Source: Planctomycetota bacterium (GTDB lineage Bacteria; Planctomycetota; SZUA-567; JAFGGJ01). From it: a stretch of DNA of 64,000 nucleotides. Every line of letters starts with the position of its first letter. Within the stretch, counting starts at the first letter, position 1. This document shows, one piece after another, positions 33,479 to 41,661 of the stretch. The DNA is taken from positions 23,132 to 87,131 of the forward strand of contig JAFGGJ010000088.1 in the NCBI GenBank assembly GCA_016930595.1. The letters are read 5' to 3'. The notes beneath the pieces are model-generated. The model saw only the letters and a program-made list of their open reading frames with translations, ran no database searches and had not been told where the DNA came from. Made by a program: the position numbers and the translations under genes.

Positions 33479-34537
33479 ATGCCGAAAGAAACCATGTCCC
33501 CCAAAGAACGCTGGCTCGCCGTCCTCAACCGGCAGAAGCCCGACCGCGTCCCCATGGACTTCCGCGGCACCGGCGAAGTCCAGGCTAAACTCCTGAAGCA
33601 CTTTGACACCACCGACATGCAGGACGTCTTCTCTCGGCTCCATATCGACAATCCCGTCGGCGCGGGCGGCGATTATATCGGCCCTCAACCTCCGCCCGAC
33701 ACCGATATCTGGGGCCGCACCTACAGGGATATCGCCTACGAAGGCGGCTCCTACAGGGAATGCGTCTCCCATCCACTCGCCGGCTTCGAAACCGTCGAAG
33801 AAATCGAAGCCTCCTACGTCTGGCCCACCGCCGACCTCTATGACTATTCCTCCGTGTCCGGTAAGCTCAAGGGCAAGGATGATTACCCTGTCATGGCTGG
33901 CGGCTCCGAACCCTTCCTTCTTTACCGCGACCTGCGCGGCCACGAACAGGCCTACATGGATCTCGTCCTCCACCCCGACATCGTCCACTACTGCCTCGAT
34001 AAACTCTTTGATTTCTGCTACGAAAACACGCGCCGCATCTACGAAGCCGTCCCGGGGCGCGTCACCATGTCCTACGTTGCAGAAGATCTCGGCAGCCAGG
34101 AAGACCTCCTGATGTCCCTTGATCACATACGCGAATTCCTCCTCCCCAGGATGAAGCGCATGGTGGACCTCGTTCACTCTGCCGGCGCCTTTTCCTTCTG
34201 GCATTCCGACGGCTCCATCCGCAAAATCCTTCCCGATATGCTCGACATCGGCCAGGACGTCCTCGATCCCATCCAGTGGCGCTGCCGCAACATGGACCGG
34301 GCGGAACTCAAGCGCGACTTCGGCGACAGGATCATCCTCCACGGCGGCGTGGATAATCAGAAAACACTCGCCTTCGACACCCCCAAAGACGTCGAAGAAG
34401 AAGTTATCTACAACCTGAAAGTGTTGGGCGAAGGCGGCGGCTATGTCCTTTCCCCCTGCCACAATATTCAGGCCGTTTCCCCCGTCGAAAACATCATCGC
34501 CATGTACGAAACCGGCTACGCCCACGGCTGGACCTGA
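33479..34537 (+). CDS. URO-D superfamily protein
   Basis: The 352-residue product begins MSPKERWLAVLNRQKPDRVPMDFRG, typical of the superfamily branch annotated as methyltransferase-like in PVC-type genomes. Possible metal ligands are His and Asp in FWHSDGSIRKILPDM and Cys in LSPCHNIQAVSPVENI, intermediate between the full His/Cys/Cys site of the 21.4-kb paralogue and the site-less 23.6-kb paralogue. AGGAGG lies 8 nt before the ATG; the ORF track's earlier start lacks such a site. A 251-bp repeat element begins 4 nt after the stop. Confidence 0.8.
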   Translation: MPKETMSPKERWLAVLNRQKPDRVPMDFRGTGEVQAKLLKHFDTTDMQDVFSRLHIDNPVGAGGDYIGPQPPPDTDIWGRTYRDIAYEGGSYRECVSHPLAGFETVEEIEASYVWPTADLYDYSSVSGKLKGKDDYPVMAGGSEPFLLYRDLRGHEQAYMDLVLHPDIVHYCLDKLFDFCYENTRRIYEAVPGRVTMSYVAEDLGSQEDLLMSLDHIREFLLPRMKRMVDLVHSAGAFSFWHSDGSIRKILPDMLDIGQDVLDPIQWRCRNMDRAELKRDFGDRIILHGGVDNQKTLAFDTPKDVEEEVIYNLKVLGEGGGYVLSPCHNIQAVSPVENIIAMYETGYAHGWT

Positions 34538-34541
34538 CCCG

Positions 34542-34792
34542 CCCACCCCAGCGCCTGTGGCGCGCGTGCCTCCTGCAATTGAGCGTTTCCCTCGAGCAGG
34601 ACCATGTGCACTGGGTCTTGCTCGAAAATGGTGCTTCCTCGCCGTCAGGCGGCCCACCCACCCCAATCGCCTGTGGCGCGCGTGCTTATCAGCAAAGAAA
34701 GTTTGCTGTTGAGCAGGACCCCATGCGAGGGGCCTTGCTCGAAAATGGTGCTTCTTCGCCGACAGGCGGGGGGCCGCAGGCGCTGGGGTGGG
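34542..34792. repeat. 251-bp repeat element: two 116-bp direct repeats, hairpins and terminal inverted repeats
   Basis: The element starts cccaccccagcgcctgtgg and ends ccgcaggcgctggggtggg, a 19-bp inverted repeat with one mismatch. Inside, a unit beginning gcctgtggcgcgcgtgc occurs twice, 116 bp apart (34553 and 34669). Each copy holds a hairpin between gagcaggacc and a ttgctc half (34594-34623 and 34711-34740), then the shared stretch ttgctcgaaaatggtgcttc and a caggcgg end. No ORF in it is convincing. It resembles a REP/MITE-like non-coding element. Confidence 0.75.
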
Positions 34793-34995
34793 TGGGTTCG
34801 GCAAGTCGTTGTCATATGGGATGTTAGGTATAGCTATATACCGCTAAGGATTGGCTTCGTTTTGTCAATTTTTTATGGTGTTTGCTTCTTCGGAAGTCCT
34901 GTGTGGAAAGCGGGATTGAGAAATTGTGCACATTTCCTTACCATGGTATGTGCCGGCCCGCTGCGGGTCACGGCAATGAAAGGATGGCACCGCGC
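34793..34995. other. AT-richer intergenic stretch with imperfect palindrome
   Basis: Between the repeat element and the next gene the base composition falls well below that of the neighbours. It includes the near-palindrome ggtatagctatatacc (34828-34843) and T-runs. No gene is visible; a promoter or operator for the downstream gene is possible, but no clear -35/-10 pair was found. Confidence 0.4.
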
Positions 34996-36633
34996 ATGAA
35001 ATGGTCCTGTCTGTTCGACGCTCCGTCTCTCATCCTGGCTCCCGCCGACGGCGGATTTTCCGGACATATAGCGCTCGGCCCGGACGAAGCCGGCCGTTCC
35101 GCCGACGTGCTGCTTACCGAAGTGGCTGGAACGTTCCGCCTGGACGCCAGGGTCGCCGGACGCCCGGCAGCGGTACGTCCGGACCATCCGGAATGGTACA
35201 ACCGCGCGCACATGGCGCTCATGCTCAACCCGGAACATGACCACTGCACCCGCTGGATGTATGCTGTCAGCGACACCGGGTCCGCCGTGGGGAGCGCGGC
35301 ATGGACGGCTCCCGGCGAAGAACCCGGGGACGTCCCTTCCCACCCGCTGGCGGCGCCGCCGGCGGCGCGGAGTTCATTCGAATGGCTGGGCGACTCCGGC
35401 TACCGGATTTCCCTGGAAATACCTTCCGAAGCGCTCTGGAAAGCTCCCGGCACTCCGGCGGGCATGCGCATCAAGCTCGGCTTTCACGAAGAAACCATCG
35501 TCGATCCGCTCACCTGGCCCGTGGACCCCGGTGCCGCAAGCGACGTGCCCCTCCTCTTCGCCGATGTCTACCTCGGCAAACCTCCGCTGAACATGAAACT
35601 GGTCGAATTCCCCCAGCCCGCATGGGGAGGCGCCCCGGGCGCCGTCAGGCTTCAAGGCATCCTCGCCCCAGGCGCCGCCTCATCCGGCACCGTGAACGTC
35701 ACGGCAATACTGCCGGAAGACTCCGAAATCCCCCAACCGCCGCAGGAGTGGAAAGCGGAGCGCGGCGCGTTCCGGTTCGACGGCGACGTCCTCTTCCACC
35801 ACCGCGCCAAGTGGTCCAACAGCCTTCTTCTGACTGCACGGGTCAGGCTGGAAGTCAAGGACGCCGACGGCGGCTCTCTCTGGCTGGCTGAATACCCTTT
35901 CGGCTTCGACTGCGGCATAATCGTCCGTGAAAAATACGGCGCCGCTGCAGGACCGGCGGTGGATCGCCCGGCCCCGCAGGACGCGAACTTCGTTGACCGC
36001 TACCGGCAATACATCCTCTCCCGCCTGCCCGACTACCGGCGCATGACGACACGCGACGGCGCGCCGTCGGACTTCTACCTGGCCGATGCCGCCGGCGGAG
36101 CCGACCTCGACCTCTCCGCGGAAGATCCTCTCGGCTCCGCTGCAGCAATGCTGGCCGCACGTTTCCACGACTGGCAGGACGCCCTCTGCGCCGCGGCCAT
36201 GTGGGTATACCACCCATGCATCACAAGGCACTCGTCCACCTGGCACAGGATATCGGGCTACGCCACCCTGCCGACCATAATGCGCCTTGGAGGCTGTTTC
36301 TGCGGCGACACCTCCCGCCTCCTGGCATCGCTCGCCGAAAAGACCGGGGCGATCCTCGGCGTGCCGCTCAAAGGCTGGACCATGGGCCTCCGAGGCCACC
36401 TCATAACGCTCGTGGAAGCCCCCGTCGGCCGCGTCGTCCTCGACGGCATGCTGGGGCTATGGTTCCATACTCTCGACAACTCCCGCCTTGCCACCCTGGA
36501 AGAAATGCGCGGCACCCGGGAAATCGTCCACAGAATGTGGTACTGCCCTCGCGCCCACGGCCATGAATTCTTCCACGGCAACCCGGACCAGATTATACGG
36601 CAATGGGAAGAAGGATCCCTGGCATGGCCCTGA
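34996..36633 (+). CDS. CBM9-like plus transglutaminase-like domain protein
   Basis: The 545-residue protein has no signal peptide. The first about 190 residues resemble a carbohydrate-binding CBM9-type domain (LLTEVAGTFRLDARV, HMALMLNPEHDHCTRWMYAV, YRISLEIPSEAL). A linker region follows, and about residues 415-510 form a transglutaminase-like fold: Cys in GGCFCGDTSRLLASLAEKTG, His in LRGHLITLVEA and Asp in VVLDGMLGLWF, the expected Cys-His-Asp triad order. It may be a cysteine protease or peptide-bond enzyme acting on a bound substrate. AAAGGA lies 11 nt before this ATG; an alternative ATG at 34984 overlaps the site. Convergent with the HDOD gene, 5 nt apart. Confidence 0.68.
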   Translation: MKWSCLFDAPSLILAPADGGFSGHIALGPDEAGRSADVLLTEVAGTFRLDARVAGRPAAVRPDHPEWYNRAHMALMLNPEHDHCTRWMYAVSDTGSAVGSAAWTAPGEEPGDVPSHPLAAPPAARSSFEWLGDSGYRISLEIPSEALWKAPGTPAGMRIKLGFHEETIVDPLTWPVDPGAASDVPLLFADVYLGKPPLNMKLVEFPQPAWGGAPGAVRLQGILAPGAASSGTVNVTAILPEDSEIPQPPQEWKAERGAFRFDGDVLFHHRAKWSNSLLLTARVRLEVKDADGGSLWLAEYPFGFDCGIIVREKYGAAAGPAVDRPAPQDANFVDRYRQYILSRLPDYRRMTTRDGAPSDFYLADAAGGADLDLSAEDPLGSAAAMLAARFHDWQDALCAAAMWVYHPCITRHSSTWHRISGYATLPTIMRLGGCFCGDTSRLLASLAEKTGAILGVPLKGWTMGLRGHLITLVEAPVGRVVLDGMLGLWFHTLDNSRLATLEEMRGTREIVHRMWYCPRAHGHEFFHGNPDQIIRQWEEGSLAWP

Positions 36634-36638
36634 CGGTC

Positions 36639-37577
36639 TCAACCCGCGTGCACTATGATTTCGGACATCTTCCGTGCCGCTTCAAGTACGTTCTCCATCA
36701 TCCGGGAACACTTGCTCACGGGGATCCCCACCGCTTCCATCTCGCTGGCGGAAGGACCGCCCGATATGCCTTCGCCGCTGTCCCCGACGCGGCCGGCAAT
36801 GCAGATCCGGTCGCCCAGGTGGACGATCGCCGCCAGCCCACGCCCGTGCTTCTCGGCGGACCCGGGGTCGTGATGCCACGCGACGCCTTCAACGATCTCC
36901 GGCCGCTGGTGCCATCTCTCCAGAAGCATCCCGCCGATGTCGCCGTGGTCCGTCCCCATGAGTGCTCTTTCCGCCTTCAGTCTCGGCATGGACTCCCCCA
37001 GGCTCATGCGCATGATGCCGTCGGCGATGTCCGGCAGGCAGCATTCCAGCAGAAGCCACCCCACGTCGTGCATCAGGCCGGCGGTGTAGGCCTCTTCGGG
37101 ATCCACGGCAAGCCCGGAATAGGAATAGACGGCAAGGAGCCTGGCCGCTCCGGCGACGCCGATGGAATGCCGCCAGAAATCCCGGTAATCGACGTGGTCC
37201 AGCGTCGTGGGGAACGCCGAAACCACCGAAAGCGCCGATACGAGCCGCCTTACTTCCTCCACGCCCAGCATCGCGACGGCCTGCCGGATGTCCCACGTTT
37301 CCTCGTGACCGTCAAAGTATTCCGATGCGTTGACCACGTTCAGGATTCGCGCGGCAATGGACGCGTCCTTGGCCACTATGGCCGCGATCGTGGCGATGCG
37401 CGGGTGGCTGGACTCCAGCATCTGGTCGAGTTCCATGAGCACGCTCGGGGCGGCGGGAAGCGAATCGGTCTCCCTCACTTTCCGCCGGATCTTGCGCCTC
37501 TTTCTCGACTGTTCCTCGGCCGCGCCCAAAACACCGTCCCTTCCGTCGCGCACCCTGCATTCATTATACCGCGCCAC
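36639..37577 (-). CDS. HDOD-domain signalling protein
   Basis: The product has up to 312 residues. The HDOD domain occupies about residues 38-235: LPAAPSVLMELDQMLES, IVAKDASIAARILNVVNAS, IRQAVAMLGVEEVRRLVSAL, FWRHSIGVAGAARLLA and AGLMHDVGWLLLECCLPD. HDOD proteins are HD-domain relatives usually without phosphodiesterase activity, which act in signalling cascades. The start is uncertain: the ORF-track GTG lies upstream of a TATAAT hexamer (37563-37568) inside the coding region, so translation may begin at a later GTG or TTG near residue 10-16. The basic N-terminal stretch (RKRRKIRRKVRE) would be kept. Confidence 0.85.
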   Translation of the reverse strand: MARYNECRVRDGRDGVLGAAEEQSRKRRKIRRKVRETDSLPAAPSVLMELDQMLESSHPRIATIAAIVAKDASIAARILNVVNASEYFDGHEETWDIRQAVAMLGVEEVRRLVSALSVVSAFPTTLDHVDYRDFWRHSIGVAGAARLLAVYSYSGLAVDPEEAYTAGLMHDVGWLLLECCLPDIADGIMRMSLGESMPRLKAERALMGTDHGDIGGMLLERWHQRPEIVEGVAWHHDPGSAEKHGRGLAAIVHLGDRICIAGRVGDSGEGISGGPSASEMEAVGIPVSKCSRMMENVLEAARKMSEIIVHAG

Positions 37578-37618
37578 GGACCTGTTTCCCGGACGATGCG
37601 GAAGAAGCTTTCATGGGG

Positions 37619-37647
37619 GTGACTTTACGGACGTATGGCGGTATACT
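37619..37647 (+). promoter_or_regulatory. Putative promoter of the GH-A-like gene
   Basis: GTGACT, a 17-nt spacer and TATACT lie about 60 nt before the ATG. Confidence 0.45.
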
Positions 37648-37708
37648 ATCCCCCGACAGGGACAGCCGCGTCAGCGTCCCGGGACAGGCTTTTTGGCCGG
37701 GAGGAACC

Positions 37709-39841
37709 ATGCCCACAAAGATCCGGTTGCTCATCCTCGTAACCCTTTTGGCGGCCTGCGGAACGGCTCTCGCCGAAACCCCTCTCATAATCGACACCTT
37801 CGATTCCGGCGACGCCTGGCGCGTTGAACCGGCAAGCGACCCCGTCTCACTGTTTATAACCAGCCGTTTCCGCCTGCAGGGTTCCAAAGCCATGGGGATA
37901 AGACTCTCGCCGGGCGCGGTACGCACCGCAACCATTTCGCGGCAGCTCCACCAGGATTTCTCCGGCGATTCGAAACTCTCCGTCACGGTGCGTTCCCCTC
38001 ACGAAGGCCTCGCCATGGCGCTCATGGTGGACGCCGGGGGCGAAGAACCCACGCGCTACGTTTCACGTCCGGCGTCGCTGGGCACGGGATGGCAGCGGGT
38101 GGATTTCCCGCTCAACGCAGAACTCTACTACATGAACCGCAGCCGCGGCGTGCGCGTAAGACCCGCCAACCTCGACGCCGTCAAATCCGTCGGCTTCGTC
38201 ATCTACAATCCCGCCGGTCTCAAGGCGGAAATGTATCTCGACGCCCTGGCCGTAACCAGGCTGTCGGAAGCCAGGCCCGCCAGGCCGACCGCGGAAAAAC
38301 AGCCGCCCGAAGTCGTGGAAGCCGGCGAGACCGTGGAAGTCGGCGTGCGCCTCGACGCCGCTGCGGGCGACGTGCGGGTCGAAGGAGTGTTCACGTCACC
38401 TTCCGGCAAGGTGCGGCGCGTTGCCGGTTTCACAGCGGCCGACGCGGCCGGCTGGCGGCTCATAAGGTACCTTGCCGGCGAGCCGGGCGATCATTCGTAC
38501 TACGCCGTGGTTAGCAGCGGAGGGGGAGTTGTCACGACTCCCGTCAGAAGGATAACTGCCCGGAAACCCGAACAGCCGGCGGCCGCATCCGAAACAGGAA
38601 TCATCGGCCTGAACGTAGCCTGGGCGGACGATTTCTCCCCGTACCTCAGGAACGTCGCTACCGGCGGCGGCAACACGGTGCGCATCTGGCTGTCGCCCTG
38701 GGGCCTCAATCTCGAAGAATCCCCCGGCGTCTATTCGCCGACCGTCGCAAGGAGGATTGACGGCATAATGTCTGAAGCGGCCCGCCTGCGCGTCGGCGTC
38801 ATCCTGACGGTCTGCACGTCCGGCGAACTCACCGCCGGCGGCTGGGAGAATAACCCCTATAACCGTACCAAAGGCGGCCCGTGCCTGCTGGCCGAGGAAT
38901 TCCTGGCTGACGGCGACGCCATCGCTCTCTTCGAAAAGAAACTGCGCTACTGTATCCGCAGGTGGGGCGCTTATGCCAGCCTGCGCGCTGTCGAACCCGC
39001 CGGTGACCTCGACAGGTTCCCTGCACCCGACAACGCGACAAGGCTCAAGTGGCTCAGAAGGATGTGCGCCGCTATCGAACAGGAAAACGTCTTCGGCTGT
39101 GAGACCATCCTGGGGCTGGAGCAGATCCCGGAAAAGGAACTCGCCGAGGGCATCGGCTCCATCGGGCGGGTGGACCGCGTGGGCGTGCATTTCCTGCCCC
39201 AGGGCGAAGACCCCGTCCCGTTCTTCGTCGGCGCGGCCGGCTTCTCCCGCATCATCGGGAAACCGGTGTTCGTCGAGGAATACGGCGGCGCATGGAAATC
39301 TTCGGGCGATACTGCAGACCCCGACGGCTCCGCCCTTAAAGCCGGCTTGTGGGTCGCCAGCGCCATAACCGGGGAAGTCCCCATGCCCTGGTGGTGGGAC
39401 AGCCATATCATGGGCAGGAAACTCTTCGGCGTCTTCCGCGACGTCGCCATGTTCACCGGGCCGCTCGACGGAAAGACTTACGTCGGCACGCGGGTCGAAA
39501 GCGACCTTGCCGACGGCACCAAAATAGCTGGCCGCGTCTACCCCAACGGGGCCTTCCTGGTCGCCTTCAGGTCGGACGTCCTTACCTGCGGCGAAAACGC
39601 CCGCAAGCCGGTGGCGGGCGCCGTCGCCGTGACCGGCCTGATGCCGGGCAGGTATAAGGTCGATCTGTGGGACGTCGCCGCGGGCAAGACCGCAGGCAAC
39701 AGCGAGGCCACCGTGGGACGGAACAGCCTCGACATCCCCGTGCAGTTCGCAGGCGCCCCGGTCGTGGCCGTAAGGGTCCTTCCGGCGGACCCGGCCCAGG
39801 CAAAGCCAGGGATCGGGGCCGCGGCACCAAAGAAGGACTGA
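37709..39841 (+). CDS. Secreted clan GH-A glycosidase-like protein with N-terminal beta-sandwich domains
   Basis: The 710-residue protein has a signal peptide (IRLLILVTLLAACGTALAE). A first beta-sandwich (residues 20-180, carbohydrate-binding-like) and an Ig-like domain (about 195-295) precede a TIM barrel from about residue 300 (GIIGLNVAWADDF, GGGNTVRIWLSPWGLNLEESPGVYS). The probable nucleophile Glu is in KPVFVEEYGGAWKSSG, followed by PMPWWWDSH. This matches GH5/GH26-type clan A barrels, but the acid/base Glu is not in a textbook NE pair (AVEPAGDLD is the likely place). ATG at 37709 follows GGGAGG by about 4 nt. The next gene starts 2 nt after its stop. Confidence 0.72.
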   Translation: MPTKIRLLILVTLLAACGTALAETPLIIDTFDSGDAWRVEPASDPVSLFITSRFRLQGSKAMGIRLSPGAVRTATISRQLHQDFSGDSKLSVTVRSPHEGLAMALMVDAGGEEPTRYVSRPASLGTGWQRVDFPLNAELYYMNRSRGVRVRPANLDAVKSVGFVIYNPAGLKAEMYLDALAVTRLSEARPARPTAEKQPPEVVEAGETVEVGVRLDAAAGDVRVEGVFTSPSGKVRRVAGFTAADAAGWRLIRYLAGEPGDHSYYAVVSSGGGVVTTPVRRITARKPEQPAAASETGIIGLNVAWADDFSPYLRNVATGGGNTVRIWLSPWGLNLEESPGVYSPTVARRIDGIMSEAARLRVGVILTVCTSGELTAGGWENNPYNRTKGGPCLLAEEFLADGDAIALFEKKLRYCIRRWGAYASLRAVEPAGDLDRFPAPDNATRLKWLRRMCAAIEQENVFGCETILGLEQIPEKELAEGIGSIGRVDRVGVHFLPQGEDPVPFFVGAAGFSRIIGKPVFVEEYGGAWKSSGDTADPDGSALKAGLWVASAITGEVPMPWWWDSHIMGRKLFGVFRDVAMFTGPLDGKTYVGTRVESDLADGTKIAGRVYPNGAFLVAFRSDVLTCGENARKPVAGAVAVTGLMPGRYKVDLWDVAAGKTAGNSEATVGRNSLDIPVQFAGAPVVAVRVLPADPAQAKPGIGAAAPKKD

Positions 39842-39843
39842 CC

Positions 39844-41634
39844 ATGTTCGGGGGGGCCGGGAGAAGCCTGTTCGCCGCTTTCCTGCTGGCCGGGCCGCTC
39901 TGCGCGGCGGAGTCGCTTCCGCGGGGCGCGCCGGTGGCAATCAGGATCACCGCGGCGGAAGTGTCTTCCGAATGCCTCATACCGCAGGTCCTTATGCTGG
40001 AGCAAGGCGTCCCGGCCCCGGAAGGCGTCCGGGCCGGCCTGTTCCTTCGGGTGGCGTGGAACAAGGGACCGGGGGAAATCGAAAAGGTCCTCCGCAACGC
40101 CCCGGCGCAAGCCGTTGCCTGCGGGCTCGTGCTGCCTTCCGAAATCCGCGGAGAAGAAGCTGCCAAAGCCCTCGCTGATTTCAGGGCGGCGGCAAAACGC
40201 TCCCGCCCGTCGATGATGACCGCCGCCGTGCTGTCTGACCCGTTCCAGGTGGAATCGGCCCCCGCCGTCGACCTCGTCCAGCTCAAACCGCCGCAAGGAA
40301 ACCGCCCCCCCGCGGCCGGGACGGACCTGTACGGTTACTACCTGGCGAACACGTGCCACAGAACGCTGATAGCCCAGGGGGCGCTGACGGCGGCAGAGGT
40401 GCTGCGCGGGGCGGGATGGGGGAAAGTGCCGGACAGCAGGGATGCGGAACGCCGGCTGGCTCTCCTCCGCGGGCTGCGGGCCCGTCACGACGCTTTTGCT
40501 TTCGACCGGGAACAGGAAACGCCGCGGACGCTCTTCCTCATCCCGGAAGGTCTTTCGTCCGGGCCGGCCTGGCGGCTGGGACAGGCCGACGGCTGGTTCA
40601 GGGCGGCGATGGACGCGGGACTGGCGCTGCGGGTCCTGCGCGTAAGCGACATATCGCCGAGGGACATCGAGAGATACCGGCTCGTGCTGGTGCCCCTGAC
40701 CGGGGAAATCGGTGAAGAAGCGGCGCGTTCGCTGGCGAAAGCCGCCGCGGCGGGGGGAACCGTGGTGCTCGGCGGAGCGCCTCGAGGCGCCGGCGCCGAC
40801 GTCCTCCTCCAGCTGGCGGGACTGCAGGCTCCGGAACCCGTATGCAGGTACGAGGAAAAAACATCTCCCGCTGGCGCGCTGGGGGCGTTCCGGGAAACGT
40901 CGCTGAAACTGCCGCAGACGGGCTCCGAGGGACTCGGCCGCCTGTGGAGCGGAGTGTCGGCAGGCCAGGCCGAAGTCTTCCTGGGCCGCCCGGAAACTCC
41001 CTGCGTCACCGTCAGGAGTATTTCGCGCGGCTGGACAATCATGATGAACCTGGACATGCTCGAATATGAACGCACCAACCGGGCCGGACTTTCCGGGGCC
41101 AGGCAGGTGCGCGACATGCTCAGGCACTGCGCGTGCAGGGCAAGGGCAGGCCTGCCGCTGGGGATGCGGGACGGATGGCGGGCGTGGTGGATTTCCGGGG
41201 GAGAATGGTACCACCTGGCGCTGGCCGAAGTGCCGCCCACAGCGGGGACGGTCCGCCCCGCCGACGCGATCGTCGGCCCGCTGCAGCATTCAGCGGGAAT
41301 GACCGCCATGGTGCATTCGGCGGGAGCAGGCACGGACGGGGCGGCCGCCGTGGGATGGTTCAGGCGGCGGCTGGAACACCTGAGATGCGAGGCCCACCGG
41401 AGCGACGGCGCGGTGGTATTCGAGGTGGACGCCGGCGGCATCGGACCGGAGATGCATGTCCCTTTGCTGGTCGAGATATCCGGAAGCGACGGACGCGGAG
41501 CATTGCTGCGATTCGTGATCGCAGGGGCGAAGGACAACCGGATCGATCTACCCGAGGAGCTGCGGGCAGGCCCGCTGAGGGTGCTGGTGCAGGAACCGTT
41601 TTCGGGCTTCCGCGCGCTGGCCGAAATCCTGTAG
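39844..41634 (+). CDS. Secreted protein with glutamine-amidotransferase-like (GH42 trimerisation-type) domain
   Basis: The 596-residue protein has a signal peptide (SLFAAFLLAGPLCAAE). An N-terminal region contains KAVACGL-type barrel strands. A Rossmann-like domain follows at about residues 230-330 (LRVLRVSDISPRDIERYRLVLVPLTGEIGEEAARSL), similar in pattern to the class I glutamine-amidotransferase-like domain in the middle of GH42 enzymes, as in the gene at 42.8 kb. The remainder is beta-rich. No catalytic Glu pair is obvious, so its role in the cluster is unclear. It is tightly linked behind the GH-A-like gene (2-nt gap). Third positions are strongly G-biased. Confidence 0.6.
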   Translation: MFGGAGRSLFAAFLLAGPLCAAESLPRGAPVAIRITAAEVSSECLIPQVLMLEQGVPAPEGVRAGLFLRVAWNKGPGEIEKVLRNAPAQAVACGLVLPSEIRGEEAAKALADFRAAAKRSRPSMMTAAVLSDPFQVESAPAVDLVQLKPPQGNRPPAAGTDLYGYYLANTCHRTLIAQGALTAAEVLRGAGWGKVPDSRDAERRLALLRGLRARHDAFAFDREQETPRTLFLIPEGLSSGPAWRLGQADGWFRAAMDAGLALRVLRVSDISPRDIERYRLVLVPLTGEIGEEAARSLAKAAAAGGTVVLGGAPRGAGADVLLQLAGLQAPEPVCRYEEKTSPAGALGAFRETSLKLPQTGSEGLGRLWSGVSAGQAEVFLGRPETPCVTVRSISRGWTIMMNLDMLEYERTNRAGLSGARQVRDMLRHCACRARAGLPLGMRDGWRAWWISGGEWYHLALAEVPPTAGTVRPADAIVGPLQHSAGMTAMVHSAGAGTDGAAAVGWFRRRLEHLRCEAHRSDGAVVFEVDAGGIGPEMHVPLLVEISGSDGRGALLRFVIAGAKDNRIDLPEELRAGPLRVLVQEPFSGFRALAEIL

Positions 41635-41661
41635 GAACAACCGCGCGGCAACGCCGGGAAC

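Noticed and set aside
34542-34792. CRISPR array at the repeat region
   Set aside because: Only two 116-bp units, the shared sequence is longer than spacers would allow, and there are no cas genes.
33458-34804. 448-residue minus-strand ORF over the URO-D-like gene and repeat element
   Set aside because: The plus strand encodes a clear URO-D-type protein; the minus ORF is its antisense and merely runs through the repeats.
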